Part shown: positions 32,775-33,057 of the stretch, in pieces
Layout: each line of letters starts with the position of its first letter
Position numbering within the stretch: the first letter of the stretch is position 1
DNA from: CAAGNP01 sp045603545
GTDB lineage: Bacteria; Bacteroidota; Bacteroidia; Bacteroidales; UBA932
Direction of reading: 5' to 3'
Assembly: GCA_045603545.1 (NCBI GenBank)
Contig: JAZUMG010000044.1
Coordinates: forward strand, 1 to 33,057
DNA length: 33,057 nt
Notes under the pieces: model-generated
What the model was told of the DNA's origin: nothing
The model's input: only the letters and a program-made list of their open reading frames with translations
Databases searched by the model: none
Program-made: the position numbers and the translations under genes

Positions 32775-32803
32775 CCCCCTTTGTTTTTAACAGTCAAAGG
32801 GGG
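32775..32803. terminator. Hairpin after the HigA-like gene
   Basis: CCCCCTTTG (32775-32783) pairs perfectly with CAAAGGGGG (32795-32803) around an 11-base loop. It lies 28 bp from the stop of the minus-strand antitoxin gene. U-tracts are weak on both sides, though TTTTTT follows on the plus strand at about 32813. Confidence 0.5.
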
Positions 32804-32831
32804 GAGTCATAATTTTTTGAAGAGAACTAAA

Positions 32832-33056
32832 TTAGTATGTCAAGGCGAATTTCAAGCCGACAGCCTCAGAAATCATAATGAAAGTGGATAACTGCATGTC
32901 GGTTTCACCTTTTTCAAGCATAGCCACATACTCACGCTTCTTGCCAATCTTATCGGCAAGCTGCTGTTGAGTGATTCCTGCGGCTTTACGGGCATTTTTC
33001 AACACCTCGGCATAGTACCAGGCACGAGACTTCGCATCGAACTCATCACGCGAAGC
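32832..33056 (-). CDS. HigA-like XRE antitoxin, 3' part (cut by window edge)
   Basis: The minus frame is open from the right edge to TAA 32832-32834. It gives 74 residues: ASRDEFDAKSRAWYYAEVLK, then ARKAAGITQQQLADKIGKKR, then EYVAMLEKGETDMQLSTFIM and a short end. The helix-turn-helix (about 27-60) and the ending LKFALTY are those of HigA-type antitoxins. The start and any HigB toxin gene would lie beyond 33057. Confidence 0.8.
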   Translation of the reverse strand, partial: ASRDEFDAKSRAWYYAEVLKNARKAAGITQQQLADKIGKKREYVAMLEKGETDMQLSTFIMISEAVGLKFALTY

Positions 33057-33057
33057 A

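Noticed and set aside
1..33057. Insertion sequences or rRNA genes
   Set aside because: No transposase frame with terminal inverted repeats and no rRNA-like stretch was seen.

Overview
This window looks like part of a large conjugative plasmid, or a plasmid-like integrative element, from the order Bacteroidales. The evidence is the CTnDOT-type tra gene set, Mfa/FimA-type (type V) fimbrial genes, BIG2-rich lipoproteins, and repeated promoters of the Bacteroidetes pattern (TTTG, 19-21 bases, TAnnTTTG). No complete integrase is visible. A Rep_3-type initiator, an iteron array and a ParA ATPase point to autonomous replication. The genus cannot be told from the sequence.

Left half, 364-19913, minus strand: an almost gap-free series of genes, many joined by ATGA stop/start overlaps. 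It begins with a ParA-like ATPase and two small proteins, then traE, traF, traG (VirB4-like ATPase), traI, traJ, traK, a 29-residue membrane peptide in the traL position, traM, traN and traO. It runs on without a visible terminator into a giant lipoprotein with TraQ-like and BIG2 modules, then a DUF3575 protein, a DUF3868/OmpA-like protein, a fimbrial subunit, an Mfa2-like anchor and a BIG2-bearing, probable tip, lipoprotein. A bidirectional terminator at 316-345 closes the block. A fimbrial locus thus seems to be built into a conjugation operon, which is the main discovery candidate.

Centre, 19914-24673: a divergent promoter region with a palindrome separates parA from the plus-strand initiator gene. 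The initiator is followed by a strong terminator, an iteron origin with a 22-bp period, an AT-rich tandem repeat and a sigma-54-like promoter. Next come an AbiEii-type nucleotidyltransferase, a DUF6922-like partner and a ribbon-helix-helix-like protein whose promoter lies in octamer repeats. A mobilization accessory protein follows, with a candidate oriT/operator region upstream. Beyond it is a scarred stretch: a KilA-N fragment, a 46-residue ORF with a perfect promoter and a structured leader, and a decayed tyrosine-recombinase tail.

Right half, 24674-31914, minus strand: hipBA, a VirD4-type coupling protein, SSB, a MOB relaxase, a KilA-N protein, small regulators, an embedded tRNA-like gene and two small hypothetical genes. 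The likely master switch is the divergent XRE repressor gene at 32094, with two matching operators (AAGTA-N6-TACTT) in the shared intergenic region. The last 560 bases hold a weak 51-codon ORF, a hairpin and the 3' end of a HigA-like antitoxin gene cut by the window edge.

Overall logic (inference): the XRE/KilA-N circuit would control DNA processing (relaxase, SSB, coupling protein). The parA/rep region would control replication and the transfer operon. The fimbrial genes would help donor and recipient adhere. HipBA and the AbiE-like pair would stabilise the element or defend the host.
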